Source: Nematopogon swammerdamellus (lineage: Eukaryota; Arthropoda; Insecta; Lepidoptera; Adelidae). From it: DNA of 64,000 nt. This document shows positions 1-11,055 of this stretch, piece after piece. The DNA lies in NCBI GenBank assembly GCA_946902875.1, contig OX336351.1:3593761-3657760 (forward strand). Direction: 5' to 3'. Numbering within the stretch: the first letter of the stretch is position 1; the number at the start of each line of letters is the position of its first letter. The notes below the pieces were generated by a model. It was not told the DNA's origin, made no database searches, and was given only the letters and a program-made list of their open reading frames with translations. A program made the position numbers and the translations under genes.

Positions 1-212
1 AACAAAATTATAATATACCTACTTGAAGGCTAATCTTCATTTAATTGCTGTTTACAAATAAAAAGTAAGCCTTTATTGTATCGATCAGAGTTGTAAATAT
101 TTTCCGTAAACAAAACACTTTACCGTCAACTCTCAAACAGTTTTGAAATTTTAGAGCGTTGTTTATTGTGAATTTGTTTATTATGAGATAGTGAACCTTC
201 ATTTTATGTTGT

Positions 213-350
213 TTTACATTTTTCGGGTTCCGTCGCAAAATTGCGAAAAAAGGGACCCTTATTGGATCACTCTGGTGTCTGTATGTCTGCCTGTCCGTCT
301 GTTGGGCACACGCAGATATTATATCGGGATCTACTGAACCGATTTTGATG
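213..350. repeat. Fragment of the 'gggttccg' lepidopteran repeat (family A)
   Basis: The stretch has the gggttccgt start, the 'gggaccctta' block, a run of 'ctgtctg'-type pyrimidine repeats and the 'tactgaaccgattttgatgaa' type block seen in other family A copies in this window. No coding potential. The flanks (1-212) are AT-rich with nothing recognised. Confidence 0.5.
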
Positions 351-417
351 AAATTAAATATGCCAAAATACGCAATTATATTATACCTACAATCATCAAT
401 CAATCATCAATCAATCA

Positions 418-952
418 TCAATACTAATAATAAATCTGTAAGGGATGGTGCTTGGAGGTCCGCCTCCCGCCGCCGGCGAGAATACCGTTTTTTGTTTTTG
501 TCTGTTTGTATTAATTTTGTATAGGTATTATATTTTATAATTATATAAAATTAATGTAAATATGTAACAAAAAGCGTGAAAATAAAAAAATCTGTAAGGG
601 ATGGTCATGGATTAAGTAACTTTGTTTTATGAGATATTGCGTTTGTGGATTCTATGTATGATAATAAAACTAAATTGACGATTTTTAAAAATCTTTTCTC
701 TGTGTATGTATGATGTTCCTGCATATCTCTTTAACAGATCATCCGAATTTGACGAAACTTAGAAAGTACATTTAGCTATACGGGACAGGCTAGGATAGGC
801 TAAATAAAATTTTGTTCCGGTTACGCTAAGATGTGGCTGTACTACAAACCGAATTGTTCCGCGCGCCGAAATAAAGGTACAGAAGCGGGCTTACTTACTC
901 TCTTCTTTTTAAATACGAATTTCGCGCGAGCGAAGCCGCGGGTAAAAGCTAG
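418..952 (+). mobile_element. Short non-autonomous Helitron, interrupted
   Basis: Starts with TC (tcaatactaataataaat) after an A and ends with the CTAG of 'gggtaaaagctag' before a T, as expected for Helitron insertion between A and T. Just upstream of the end lies the 'cgcgagcgaagccgcg' hairpin, whose core gcgaagc is a very stable mini-hairpin. The same termini bound several other copies here and the large Helitron at 54152-58235, which carries a helicase relic, so assignment to this superfamily is well supported. The copy is split by a LINE tail at 450-587. Confidence 0.85.
450..587 (+). mobile_element. 5'-truncated LINE 3' tail inserted in a Helitron
   Basis: The Helitron sequence 'tctgtaagggatggt' occurs at 435-449 and again at 591-605, giving a target-site duplication of at least 15 bp (18 bp if the A-rich edge is counted). 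The insert starts GC-rich, turns AT-rich and ends in an A-rich tail (gtgaaaataaaa), as expected of target-primed reverse transcription of a truncated LINE. Family not assigned. Confidence 0.75.
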
Positions 953-1061
953 TAAACAATAATACAAAAACACAATTTTTGGCAAGCAAACAGATCATAA
1001 ATAATAGTTGGGTGGAAAGTTAAGCAAATAGAATGTGGACCAGCTAAGAAATCATTTTTTT

Positions 1062-1230
1062 TTTTATAGAAAACGCGACATGTTGCGCGGAGCCACCCAT
1101 TACGTGTCTAACGACGCCCATGGACATTAGGTCGTAAGCAGGGGTGCGAATAGCATGCCGGATTGACAGGTTTGTCACGAATTCAAGCCCGTATTGAAGG
1201 AACCGAGACTGTACTTGGGGGGAAATATAA
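1062..1230 (-). mobile_element. LINE family Y 3' end, truncated
   Basis: Begins on the plus strand with a T-tract and 'gaaaacgcgacatgt' and contains 'gcccatggacatt' and 'ttggggggaaatata'. This is the reverse complement of the tail of the LINE fragment at 2775-3078, whose frame reads as the end of a LINE reverse transcriptase. Only the last ~150 bp remain. Confidence 0.7.
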
Positions 1231-1844
1231 TAGATATAGTTGTTTATTTTAACTTACATACTTACTTACTAAACTTAATTTACGTTATATATAATATATT
1301 ATATCTAAGTAAAAGAAAATAAAAACACAAACTAAGTCACAAGACATATTAAACCCATGTTTCTCTCTTGCGTCGCCCGTCCACACTTAGTCCACAAATT
1401 GCACGAAAAGAATTAATCTACTCACGTAGTTCTACTGGGTTAGCTATATCCACCCGACTATAACGCGTGTACCAGCGCGAGTAAGTTTCTAAGTCAACTT
1501 TTATTAATTTCTCACCTGTGGGATATTACACGCCAGGCTCGGCCTGAGGGTACACTGAACGCGAGTGATGAGGGGCAAGTAGCGCGAGTGGTATGTTCAA
1601 AGTTGCTGATCCTCTTCACGACACAAAATTAGTAAAAAAAATCGGCGAAGTGCGAGTCTGACTGCCGCTCCGAGGGTTCCGTACCACCACGTAAATGGCC
1701 GGTTTTTATTATTTGTTATTTTACTTTAGAGTTTGCACTCAACGACCACGCCAAATTTGACACTTGTATGTATTGCGGTTTTGTCGCAGTTTTAGTCGCA
1801 GAGTCACACTGTAGTCGGGTTTACAGTACACACGCGCTGTTCTT
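1231..1844. other. Gene-poor stretch with a family A fragment
   Basis: AT-rich to about 1500. At 1640-1720 there is a decayed family A end (gaagtgcgagtctgac, then gagggttccgtacc and ggccggtttttattat). No open frame or RNA gene recognised. Confidence 0.5.
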
Positions 1845-2170
1845 AGGAACTAGCATTCCTTATTCCCTTCCATCCATGTTATCTCCGCAACAATTATTGG
1901 TCTCAGAACCCTTTTGTTGTTGATATTGGGTTTTGAGAACAAATCATTTCTTTATCGCTCCGCTGGTGTGTGGAACTATCTCCCGGCGAGTCTGTTTCCC
2001 AAATAATTTGACCAGGGGTTCTTCGTCAAACGTCGCGTCGTATCAATATGCTAGACAGCCCAGCAACAGTCCGCAAATCTGCTGGCATGGTACCTCACTG
2101 AGCGTGGTTTCGCAAGAAGAGGTGAATTTTGCTCTGTCAACTGCACCATTGGTATCTTGGTTTTCGTCTA
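1845..2170 (+). pseudogene. LINE family X reverse-transcriptase C-terminus, decayed
   Basis: Matches the better copy at 51110-51550: 'ggaactagcattccttatt', 'gttgttgatattgg', 'gtgtggaact', 'cccggcgagt', 'gacagcccagcaacagtc' and 'tctgctggcatgg' come in the same order. In the better copy this reads as the Jockey/CR1-like tail 'RVWNCLPASVFPESFNL', known from the end of these reverse transcriptases. Here the frame is broken by indels. Five relics of this family lie in the window. Confidence 0.75.
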
Positions 2171-2529
2171 TTTTATTTCTTTAACCGCAAATGGTTTCAT
2201 AGCCAACATACTCAACTTGCTACTGGAGACCAGTGTAACTCTATCCTAAGTAAGGATTCCTTACCAGAGCGTCGCGCCAGACTTTCGCTTTTGTCAGTTC
2301 ATTATTTCGCGCCCACGCACTGGCTAATCCACTTCCAGACTCCACATGCCCTAGGTCACAACCTAGTTTCTTACTACCCGCTTCTTTATTGCCTGTGGGT
2401 GAACATTTCAGTTGTTTAGGTTTCTTAGACTTTAGGTGTTGGAGGAAAAAATAAAAAAGTTTTTCGAACGGCTCGATTCTCTAAATCGTTCTTGTGTCGC
2501 AGTGAGAACGTGTGGAATGGGCTTCCGGG

Positions 2530-2772
2530 GACTTATTTTATGGGAAGCACGACATATGGCGCGCGCCAGACTAACGCAGAGGTGTAGTCCGACGGCGCCC
2601 ATGGGCATTCAGATATTTACGGGGGCTGCGAATACCATGTCGGCCGGCTAGGTGCACCTTCACATTATCTTTTAAGGATCCCAGACTGTGCATTAGAGGA
2701 AAGGATGCAGGTGGGAGTGCATTCCACATGTTGGCAACCCTGTAAATAGAGGGAGTGCTCGGAGGAGCTGTT
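2530..2772 (-). mobile_element. LINE family Y 3' end, diverged
   Basis: Carries 'gacatatggcgcgcgcc', 'gcccatgggcattcag', 'gatcccagactgtgcatta' in the order expected of a reversed family Y tail. It abuts a plus-strand copy at 2775, so the two lie close together in inverted orientation. Upstream, 2495-2530 reads 'gaacgtgtggaatgggctt' on the plus strand, another LINE-end remnant. Confidence 0.6.
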
Positions 2773-2774
2773 TA

Positions 2775-3078
2775 ATGCGATCCCGGCGTCCCCTTTCCAC
2801 CTTCGCACCACGCCCACTGGGCAGGGATTGCATCCCTACACGCTGGACTTACCGCGGATGCGTACCAATCGATTCTGCAGAACATTCCTCTACAGAACCG
2901 GTAAACTCTGGAACGCTCTCCCTGCCCATATATTTCCCCCCAAGTACAGTCTCGGGTCCTTCAAGAGGGGCGTGAATGGGCACCTGTCAGGCCGGCATGG
3001 CATTCGCAACCCCCGCATACGACCGAATGTCCATGGGTGGCCCGGGGCCATATGTCGCGCTGTCAATATAAAAAAAAA
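2775..3078 (+). pseudogene. LINE family Y reverse-transcriptase C-terminus and tail
   Basis: The frame from 2828 reads 'RMRTNRFCRTFLYRTGKLWN' followed by 'ALPAHIFPPKYSLGSFKRG'. This is the usual C-terminal layout of Jockey/CR1-group reverse transcriptases: an aromatic/Arg-rich block, W-N-x-L-P, then xLxxFKRxV. The copy ends in an A-tract at 3068-3078. It is heavily 5'-truncated. It seems to have landed in an older reversed copy of the same family that continues at 3079-3260. Confidence 0.75.
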
Positions 3079-3260
3079 ATTATAGGATCGATTTGTCCTA
3101 AGTGGGGGGATATCGACAGTGTGTGGATGCATTACCAACCTGCTGCGCGTGGAACGATGGTAGAATGGGGACGGAGGGGTCACAACGTGCAGCTCCTTGG
3201 AACACTCCGTGGTACAGGTCGGGGAATATGTTTCCCTTCTCCCACAATCCACGGCCCTGC
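3079..3260 (-). pseudogene. LINE family Y coding fragment
   Basis: On the minus strand the frame reads 'ELHVVTPPSPFYHRSTRSR' and then 'MHPHTVDIPPLRTNRS', which aligns with the 'HPYTLDLPRMRTNRF' of the plus-strand copy at 2828 and with 51570-51770. It stops at the A-tract of the 2775-3078 copy, so that copy probably interrupted it. Confidence 0.65.
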
Positions 3261-4535
3261 TACTTTAGTTGGTTTCAAGCCGGACTGGCACCGCTCGGGC
3301 GTGGGTGTGCCTGAGGCTCGAGCACAGCCACCCAGTTCAGGTGCAATGAAAACATATGTAAATAAACATAATAGAGGGTGGGTTAGGGTATTAAAGGACG
3401 CGCGCAGTCTCCTAGATTTATGAACTATTTTCATAAAGACTTCAAAATATGCCGTAAGAACTACATTTACCACTTTATGACTTATTTAATAATGTTTTTT
3501 TATCTTTACGTTACGGGGTTCATGTGCTCAAAAAGGGTCAAGTGGGTCAAGTATCCGTAACCGACGAGCATGCATGAAGAACATTACGAGAGTGGAAGAG
3601 GCGGCAGAGGTGTGCCAGGATCGTGGCACGTGGAAATCCGTTGTCTCTGCCTACCCCCACGGGGAAACAGGCGCTACGTATGTATGTATGTTCCGGGTTT
3701 ATCAGCGGACAGACGGACGGAAAGACACCTTAATGATTTTATAAGGGTGCCGTATTAATATATCGTATGCCCCTTAACCCTAAAAACCTAACCCTAAAAA
3801 TCGTATTCCTTTAAAAAAAAAATTATTTACATTTTCTCCTCGCTTTCATCCGAGCTTTCATCTAAATTGTGAGTTGATTGAAAGCGAACCCCCCCTTGGT
3901 TCATTAAAAATACATTAATTAATTATCTACCAGTTTTAACATCATCGTATTATTTGCCTTTCCTCCTAAGAAACGTGTTTGCATTGTTCAATAGTATTCT
4001 CTCTTAATTTCGAACAGTTGTATCTGCTATAGTAGGTAGGTATGACGCAATCTCCTCAGTCAACTTGCACGATTCCATAGTGAACGTCTACTGCTACTTC
4101 GTGTGCGCTTGCGCGATTGCGTATGTGCGTTACATGTGCTGGATGCTTCTATGTCTTAATTTGATTTTTTTTTTATAGTTTTCCATATAAAAAAAATACG
4201 AAAATTAGGCATAAAATTGCTATATTTTCACATTTTTATAATCAAATATATTTCATTCAAAATGAAATAACGAAAAAAGGACAACATAGGGGCACTCGTA
4301 GGGGCATAGATATTGATAATATATTTTACACACAAAAATGTTAAAATGGTAGTGCAAGATTTAAGGGTTGGAAAGAGACTTCTCATTGTGTATGGAGAAA
4401 AGTGGACTTCCCGGTTCTTTTAAATTATTATCAACTGTAAATGGCTTGTTACGTGCTTAAACAAAATAAATACAAAATAGAAAATACTCAATTTTTTTTT
4501 TTTATTGTACTTCTAATAAACAAAACACAATGTAG
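3261..4535. other. No gene seen; AT-rich
   Basis: Mostly AT-rich with poly-A/T runs. A family A-like pyrimidine/purine stretch (cagacggacggaaagacac) sits near 3708-3728. Nothing coding is supported. Confidence 0.5.
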
Positions 4536-4672
4536 TATTTTAGCTACTTCGTCATTTTACTAGCTAGTCGTTTTGTTAGTTAGTCATTTTGCTTTATGGT
4601 CGTTTTACGACTTGGTCATTTTGCGATTTAGTCTTTTCGCTACTCGGTCAAAGTGCGATTAAGGCGTTCCGC
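4536..4672 (+). repeat. Degenerate ~16-17-bp minisatellite
   Basis: About eight imperfect units around a core 'tagtcgttttgc' follow one another (tcgtcattttactag, tagtcgttttgttag, tagtcattttgctt, tggtcgttttacgact, tggtcattttgcga and so on). Confidence 0.6.
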
Positions 4673-4794
4673 GCCCGACCTTCATGAACGCCCCCTCGTA
4701 TCGGAAGTCGGAACCGCTGCTGTCGCCAGTGTCCGAACGCACACAATCACGAATTCAAATATACAAACGCACGAACACATTGGCACCAGCAATT

Positions 4795-5071
4795 TTTAGG
4801 GTTCCGTGTCCGGTACGGGACCCTATTACTAAGCCTACGCGGTCCGTCTGTCCGAGGGCTGTATCTCTTGAATCGTAATATATGTAACCCGTTGAAATTT
4901 TCACGGAGTATGTGTTGTTATGGCCGACAAAACAACAAGGAATAAAAATAAGAACAAGTAAAAAATTCACGGGGGTTCCCATAGAAGAAACTAAAAAGTA
5001 TATACGCGCCATCTACCGAAAAGAGTATGAAGCATTTTAACTAATCGTGAATTTTAACTAATATGAAGCAT
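4795..5071 (-). repeat. Family A TIR repeat, internal part
   Basis: Contains 'agggttccgtgtccggtacg', 'gaccctattactaagcct', 'gagggctgtatctcttgaa', 'gttgaaattttcac' and 'gcgccatctaccg', the ordered landmarks of the family A interior. It runs into the duplicated block that starts near 5072. Confidence 0.7.
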
Positions 5072-6057
5072 TTCATTTCATTTTGAGTGGCGCTGACTAT
5101 GACATGGCGATACGATTTGTCAGCCTCGATATTAGCTCAGTGGTGTGCGGTCAGTACTTGGATGGGTGACCGCTGACCGTTGGGGGCTAACCGAGGTTCG
5201 GATTCCTCGTAAAACTGTAGGTCCCTTCCCTCCTAATCTTACTTCGTGGTAGGGTTTAACCCTCCCGGGTTGGTACCACCGCACTGAATGAAACGTCGGT
5301 CTAAACGGCTATGTAAATAGTTGGTGTTTTCCGACCAGTTCAGTGTAGCCGGCACGATCAATGGGGGAAGCACTGACATGGCACCTAGTTCACCCGGTGT
5401 TATGGGCTGACATCACGGACGTTTTAGGTGATGTAGCCAACCGTGTCAGTTTCCATAAAAATAAAAAAATACGGAACCCTCTGTGCGCGAGTTCGACTCG
5501 CACTTGGCCGGTTTTTTGGCCAATCCAAAGCGTCGCATCCACGTGAGCTCATGCTCACATCGATCGTTCATATGGGAAAATCTGCGCATATTACCCCGAC
5601 GCGGACACGCCTCCTGCGCATAACTACTCTCCTTCCATAATCTTTGGTTACAACCAGTATGTTATAAGTGTTCTGTACCTCAAATAAAGAAAAATCTGAA
5701 CCCTTATAGGATCACTCTTATGTCTGTCTGTCTGTCACAGCTTATTTTCTCCGAATCTACTGGACGAAAAAAGTTGAAATTTGGTACATTTATACAGACA
5801 TTGATACATAGTAAAGTGTAAATGAACGAATTTAGAATTTGATGGTTCAATTTTGGAGACAAATTAGAACGTTTAAAAAAATTCGAAAAATTAGAAAGGG
5901 GGGGGGGGCCTTATCTCCGTAACTACTGAGCCTAAAATTTCAAAGAAAATTCAAAATATCAAATCAAATAAAAATATGTTTATTGCCTTTTAAAATTTTG
6001 CAAAAGGTACAACTTAACGCCGTAGGCGTTCTCCTTCAGCCAACCTTTGGGTTATCG
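5072..6057 (+). repeat. Segmental duplication, copy A (SINE-interrupted)
   Basis: From 'agcatttcatttcat' and 'gagtggcgctga' through the family A end (gcgagttcgactcgcacttg), the 'cacatcgatcgttcatatgg' block, the G-run and a LINE-like 3' UTR (gccgtaggcgttctccttca), the sequence is nearly the same as 6275-6917. Without the SINE at 5115-5468 the two copies are each about 0.63 kb. The G-run is 10 here and longer in copy B, which shows slippage since duplication. Confidence 0.85.
5115..5468 (+). mobile_element. SINE1 with tRNA/5S-like head, complete
   Basis: The empty paralogous site in copy B (ggcgatacggaacc near 6312-6326) fixes the edges: here 'atacg' occurs at 5110-5114 and 5469-5473 on both sides of the insert. 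The head reads 'tcagcctcgatattagctca', a box A-like core, then 'gtcagtacttggatgggtga', which matches the 3' half of insect 5S rRNA. A ~220-bp body follows (ggtaccaccgcactgaatga; cacccggtgttatggg; gtagccaaccgtgtcag) with an A-rich tail. The head is shorter than in other copies. Confidence 0.85.
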
Positions 6058-6274
6058 TGAATGAGTGTGGAGTGGCAGAGAACAAATAAGAATGATGTAG
6101 ACAATTTCAACAAATTATACAACATAAATATAAATAAAAAAACATATATATATAAATACATACAAATATACACGAATAAAATATACAGAGAAAACTAACA
6201 TTAGACTCTAATCCATAAATAGCGAGTAATTTATTGTTCCAGAAAGTGAGACAGGATACACTTTTTAAACATAA
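6058..6274. other. Spacer between duplicated blocks
   Basis: AT-rich, with tatata-type simple sequence near 6125-6180. No gene seen. Confidence 0.5.
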
Positions 6275-6917
6275 GAAGCATTTCATTTCATTTCGAGTGG
6301 CGCTGACCATGCCATGGCGATACGGAACCTTTGATGCGCGAGTTCGACTCGCAATTGGCCGGTTTTTTGGCCAATCCAAAGCGTCGTATACACGTGCGCT
6401 CACGCACACATCGATCGTTCATATGGGGAAATCTGCGCATATTACCCCGACGCGGACACGCCTCCTGCGTATATCTACTCTCCTTCCATAATCTCTGGTT
6501 ACAACCAGTATGTTATTAGTGTTCCGTACCTCAAATAAAGAAAAATCTGAACCCTTATAGGATCACTCTTATGTCTGTCTGTCTGTCACAGCTTATTTTC
6601 TCCGAATCTACTGGACGAAAAAAGTTGAAATTTGGTACATTTATACAGACATTGATACATAGTATAGTGTAAATGAACGAATTTAGAATTTGATGGTTCA
6701 ATTTTGGAGACAAATTAGAACGTTTAAAAAAATTCGAAAAATTAGAAAGGGGGGGGGGGGGGGGCCTTATCTCCGTAACTACTGAGCCTAAAATTTCAAA
6801 GAAAATTCAAAATATCAAATCAAATAAAAATATGTTTATTGCCTTCTAAAATTTTGCAAAAGGTACAACTTAACGCCGTAGGCGTTCTCCTTCAGCCAAC
6901 CTTTGGGTTATCATGAA
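6275..6917 (+). repeat. Segmental duplication, copy B (empty site)
   Basis: Second copy of the 5072-6057 block in direct orientation, lacking the SINE. It has the same family A end (gcgagttcgactcgcaattg), 'cgacgcggacacgcctcctg', 'tatgtctgtctgtctgtcac' and the same LINE-like tail. Differences are scattered substitutions and a longer G-run near 6749. Confidence 0.85.
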
Positions 6918-7110
6918 AAATGGTTATCCATAAAAAAAAAAAAAAGGACTCTTATGTCTGTCTATCTGTCTGTAACAGCTTATTTTCTCCGAATCTACTG
7001 GACGAAAAAAGTTGAAATTTGGTATATAGGAGTTTGATGACATAATCACGGCCGTATAGCGTTAATGAACGAATTTAGAATTTAAGGGGGCAATTTTGGA
7101 GACAAAAAAA

Positions 7111-7597
7111 AAACCGGCCAAGTGCGAGTCGGGCTCGCACACCGAGGTTTCCGCACCAAAAAAATACATTGAAAAAAAAACACGTTTCTTGTATGGGAAC
7201 CCCCCTTAATTAATTACTTTTTAATTTTTTTATTATTTGTGGTTATATCCGCCATAATAACACATATGCTGTGAAAATTTCAACGGGCTACCTATTATTA
7301 CAAGAGATACAGCCCTCGCACAGACAGACGGACGGACAGACAGACGGCGTGGGCTTAGTAATAGGCTTCCGTGCGGGATACGGAAACCTAAAAACAAGCC
7401 TAAAAATTAGAACGGGGGAGAAGGGGCTTATCTCCGAAACTACAGAGCCAAAAATTTCAGGGAAAATTGAAAATATAGGGCCTCTTTTAGTTTACAGGAA
7501 AAACTAAACGAAAATCCTAAGTCTTAAAGTTCTCACGGAAAACGCAATGGTACGGAACCGTCTGCACGCGAGTTAGACTCGCACTTGACCTCTTTTT
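7111..7597. mobile_element. Family A element with ~45-bp terminal inverted repeats
   Basis: Left end 'aaaccggccaagtgcgagtc' and right end 'gcgagttagactcgcacttg' are inverted complements over about 45 bp, including the inner 'gttccg/cggaac' part. The interior holds 'gtatgggaacccccctt', 'gttgaaattttcac'-type sequence in reverse, a (cagacagacgga)-type run and 'cttagtaataggcttccg'. No transposase is present. Further pieces of the family lie just upstream (6940-7110). TIRs point to a non-autonomous DNA transposon; the superfamily is unknown. Confidence 0.65.
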
Positions 7598-7935
7598 GTG
7601 ATATACGTGATCTAAATACTCGCTCATTATTGTATACGTATGATGTAACATATCAGTACTTACTAATTTAGTCAAAATTCTCGTATGTCACCGCCTGTCT
7701 GTTACAATCTAACCCCAAGAATATTGAATATGTACGCTACCTGGAATATTAAGCACGACATGCAACAAAAATATGAGAAATTTGTCATGCGAAGAGACTC
7801 CGCTTCGTGAAATTTCGGAATTATCATGAAAACCACGGAGTAAGGAGTAGCTGGAAGGGCCATGGACCGGCCGCGCTTATTAAATTTGTAATACTGAGAT
7901 CACTATAAAGCGGGACTGATTTTCAAGCATCCTCA
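7598..7935. other. No gene seen
   Basis: Single-copy-looking sequence with no supported frame or repeat. Confidence 0.4.
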
Positions 7936-8172
7936 TTTTTTTTAATGGAAACTTACACCGTTGGCTACATCGCCTACAACATCCGTGATGTCAGCCCATA
8001 ACACCGGATGAACTAGGGTGACATGTCGAGTGCTTCCCGTCATTTCATGTCGGCTACACTGAACCGGACAGAAAACACGAACAAATAGACGTTTCGACCG
8101 ACAACGTTCCATTCAGTGTGGTGGTACCAACCCGGGCGGGATAAACTCTACCACCTAGTAAGGTAAGCACGG
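7936..8172 (-). mobile_element. SINE1 body, head missing
   Basis: Starts at a T-tract then 'atggaaacttacaccgttgg', 'ctacatcgcctacaacatcc', 'cagcccataacacc' and ends in 'gggcgggataaactctacca', the reverse complement of the SINE1 body. The tRNA/5S-like head is not attached. Confidence 0.8.
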
Positions 8173-8329
8173 AAGAGACCGACAGCAGGCCTCAGACACT
8201 CCTTCATACCTACCGCGATAATCACCTACAGCGCGCGATATTCGGAGAATACAAAACAGTCCGGGCAGCGCCGCGCTTGCGAGCGCACGCATACAGTCGA
8301 TCGTCTGGATTCTGTGCCTATTCTTCGAT

Positions 8330-8640
8330 ATAATAATAATGGAGCAATTGGAGCTTCGTAATACTAATAATGACTAATTTAATTTAATGATTAATTTTAG
8401 GTATATATTTGTATTTTTATACTTTGTATATGTGAAATTAATGTAAATATTGTAAATGTGTTAATAAAGAATTAATAATGACTACTAATACTAATAATAC
8501 TATCTCGGTAATGAACGAATGATGATAATAATAATATGATAATTTTGTGTATTTTTATAAGTTTTTGTATAATATAAAATATGTATATAAATACTTGGTA
8601 AAAATGTGAAAATAAATAAATGATAATAATAATATGTCAA
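8330..8640 (+). repeat. AT-rich LINE-like 3' tails
   Basis: Two similar blocks end in 'gtgttaataaagaatta' and 'aatgtgaaaataaataaa' and each is followed by 'taataatgata'-type repeats. They resemble the tail of the insertion at 450-587. No coding part is kept. Confidence 0.4.
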
Positions 8641-8830
8641 ATCAAATAATTTATTTATTTCATTATTTCATGTACGCATTTACAAAGAGAGGCTCTGCAA
8701 TAGAAGAATCTGCCTCGCAGAGGCAGTTCCTGATTCATAGGCATTTTGCGCTTATCTAATATACAACATTAAATTAAAATAAGAAACTAATTAAATAAAT
8801 GAATCAATAAAATTAACATGTCATCATCAT
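8641..8830 (-). repeat. LINE-like 3' UTR remnant
   Basis: Reads 'tttatttatttcattatttc' followed by the palindromic block 'ctgcctcgcagaggcag', a layout shared by reversed LINE 3' ends elsewhere in the window. Assignment is tentative. Confidence 0.4.
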
Positions 8831-9123
8831 TATACTTCCGAGAAGCCACAGAGTTTTGTCAAAAAAAACTGCTAAGTAATTATTAACAGTAATTTATTCG
8901 TCACACAAGACGACAACCCCAACACGATACGAATCGCGCCAAAAGAGATAGAGTTATGCGATAGAAAGAGAAGCGTGATGTAGGTTATTATTCGAGTTAG
9001 GCATGCAGCGCTTTGCGAGCTGAATTGCACTTTATTGCGTCTCAGCAAGAGTAGCTATTCCTTTATGTGGCCTTGTGGAGTGTCGCTTCTAGTACTCTTT
9101 TCTATTCTGTGCCGACAGTTTCA

Positions 9124-9226
9124 TGTGGAATCCGAACCACGATCAGCCTCCAACGTTCGAGCGGTCGCCCATCCACGTACTGATCGCGCTTAGCCGCACC
9201 ACTGAGCTAATGAGGCTGACAAAATT
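9124..9226 (-). mobile_element. SINE1 head only
   Basis: The reverse complement reads as the SINE1 head: 'gtcagcctcattagctcagt' and 'gtacgtggatgggcgaccgc'. The body is missing. The following 500 bp (9227-9720) hold nothing I can name. Confidence 0.8.
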
Positions 9227-9743
9227 TTGATACAAACTTCAAATTTTACTTTTAATTCTATAGAATATTCTAAATTACCGTTTGAGTTGTAAATCATAAA
9301 ATACAATATTCACGAACGAGGATTAAAACATTTTCCTAAAATGTTCTCTAGAGTAGAGCCAACAGATTTTGCTCTCAATAACGAAGCTTGCGAAACTTTT
9401 CAATGTGCCATGTCGACGAAGTATTATGTAAACATTTTAACCCCATTATAATAAACTAATAAAGCTAGCCGTCCGCCTAACATCCCCTCTACAGTTCTAA
9501 CAAGTAAATTGGCAAAAAACATTATTCGCAAAATCTATATAGAAGCTACAAATTTCGATGGTAATGAGGTGAAAACGTCTCACAGAAGCCGTTTAGCAAT
9601 AAAAAGCCTGCATCAGAATTTCCTTTGTAAACTTTCCTACGTCCTATTTTAGGCTTGGGTAACGAACGCCTGGACTGGACTAGTTCACTAAACTGTTCAC
9701 TGAACTGGACCGGTACCAACCTATTACCTATATAAGTTGATTT

Positions 9744-9832
9744 ATGTAACAGTAAGTAGGTTCTTTCTCTTGCCCATTACTAGGTGGTAGGCTCAAATTA
9801 GAATCGACCAGGTTGGTAACATCGTACCGGAG
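9744..9832 (+). mobile_element. SINE2 body fragment
   Basis: 'ttgcccattactaggtggta' and 'ggctcaaattagaatcgacc' match the SINE2 body at 53104-53165. Confidence 0.6.
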
Positions 9833-9899
9833 GAAAGATGGCATAGCATCGGCTTGAAAAAAAATCATTGAAAACAAATTTGGGTTCTTTGAGTATTTT

Positions 9900-10265
9900 G
9901 TTAGTCTCGTATTATGCATTTCTTCAACACGGCCGAGTATTTGCATACATACATACATACATACACATCGCACACTGTAACGATGATGTGCTGCAATTAA
10001 TAGCTGTTGTAAATTGCAGCACAACACCGGCCACCACGTTTAGCAAAGTATTCGGACAATATAAACTATCAAGCAGCCAGTAAGGCACGAAGATACACCT
10101 GCTGCACGACTCGGTGGAAGGACCGTGCAAAGTTGAGATGTCGCAATCCTATCGCCCTTTAGCACGGCATCTTGTCCTTATTCCTTAGTCGCCTTTTACC
10201 ACATGCACGGTGAGAGAGGCAGTGGGGCTATTCTTCTTAACACGTACGGGCTCCACACGGTATCT
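9900..10265 (+). repeat. Family C repeat copy
   Basis: Ordered landmarks: (cata)n, 'ttgcagcacaacaccggcca', 'ttcggacaatataaactat', 'cgaagatacacctgctgc', 'catcttgtccttattcctta', 'catgcacggtgagagaggca' and 'gggctattctt'. The same order is found at 13035-13277, 36985-37307 and reversed at 20770-21118. There is no long frame, and the nature of the element is unknown. Confidence 0.65.
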
Positions 10266-10539
10266 ACATACATTCATGCATATCGGTAATATAAATATAC
10301 ATTCTACTAGAATAGATTAACGCACATAAAGACTCACCAACACCACAGATTACTTAATCCAACACTCCCAGTCAAGATATCAAGGCTCGCTGTTAGCATT
10401 CCGCAAAATTTCCCCGTCGTCTCGGGAAGGCAACGCAGATATGGGTTTAGTGAGTACGAAGTGTTGAAAGTATACGAATTTAGCGCACGTGCAGAGCCGT
10501 GTCTGGTTGAATTCTGCGGCTGCCTTTCCGACATTAATT

Positions 10540-11055
10540 ACCCTGACCTTATTTTGACCTTAAATTAACTAACCTGACCTTAACTTGACCTCACATTAAC
10601 TAAGCTATTGCATTCTAATTTAAATTAAAATGGGTTGTGTTATCATCAAATTAGGTAAAGCACTTCTTGCAAAATGACAATTGCAAGTGTCAAAAGTTTG
10701 TTTTTTCATTGAAAATGACTTTTCGATCGCTTCTGGGGCGCTTTTCAGTTATGCCGATATCATTGGCAGTTTTACACGAATTCATATTTACGTAATATAT
10801 TCGTATTAATATTTTGATAACGAATTAAAAATATAAAATAAAGTTTAATATATATTCCACTCCACAGCCACTCAAATCGTTTAGATGAAATTAATTACAC
10901 TTGTGTCTTACACGTTCTACCCTAATTATGCTGATATTCCTAAATAAATCAATTATAAGTAATTGACCCCACATTAACTAATCTGGCCTTAACTTGACCT
11001 CACATTAACTAACATGGCCTTAACTTGACCTCACATTAACTAACCTGACCTTAAT
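10540..11055 (+). repeat. ~31-bp minisatellite in two blocks
   Basis: Units like 'aactaacctgaccttaactt' plus 'gacctcacatt' occur twice at 10545-10605 and about three times at 10960-11055. The ~350 bp between the blocks is AT-rich and unrelated, so it may be an insertion that split one array. Confidence 0.65.
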
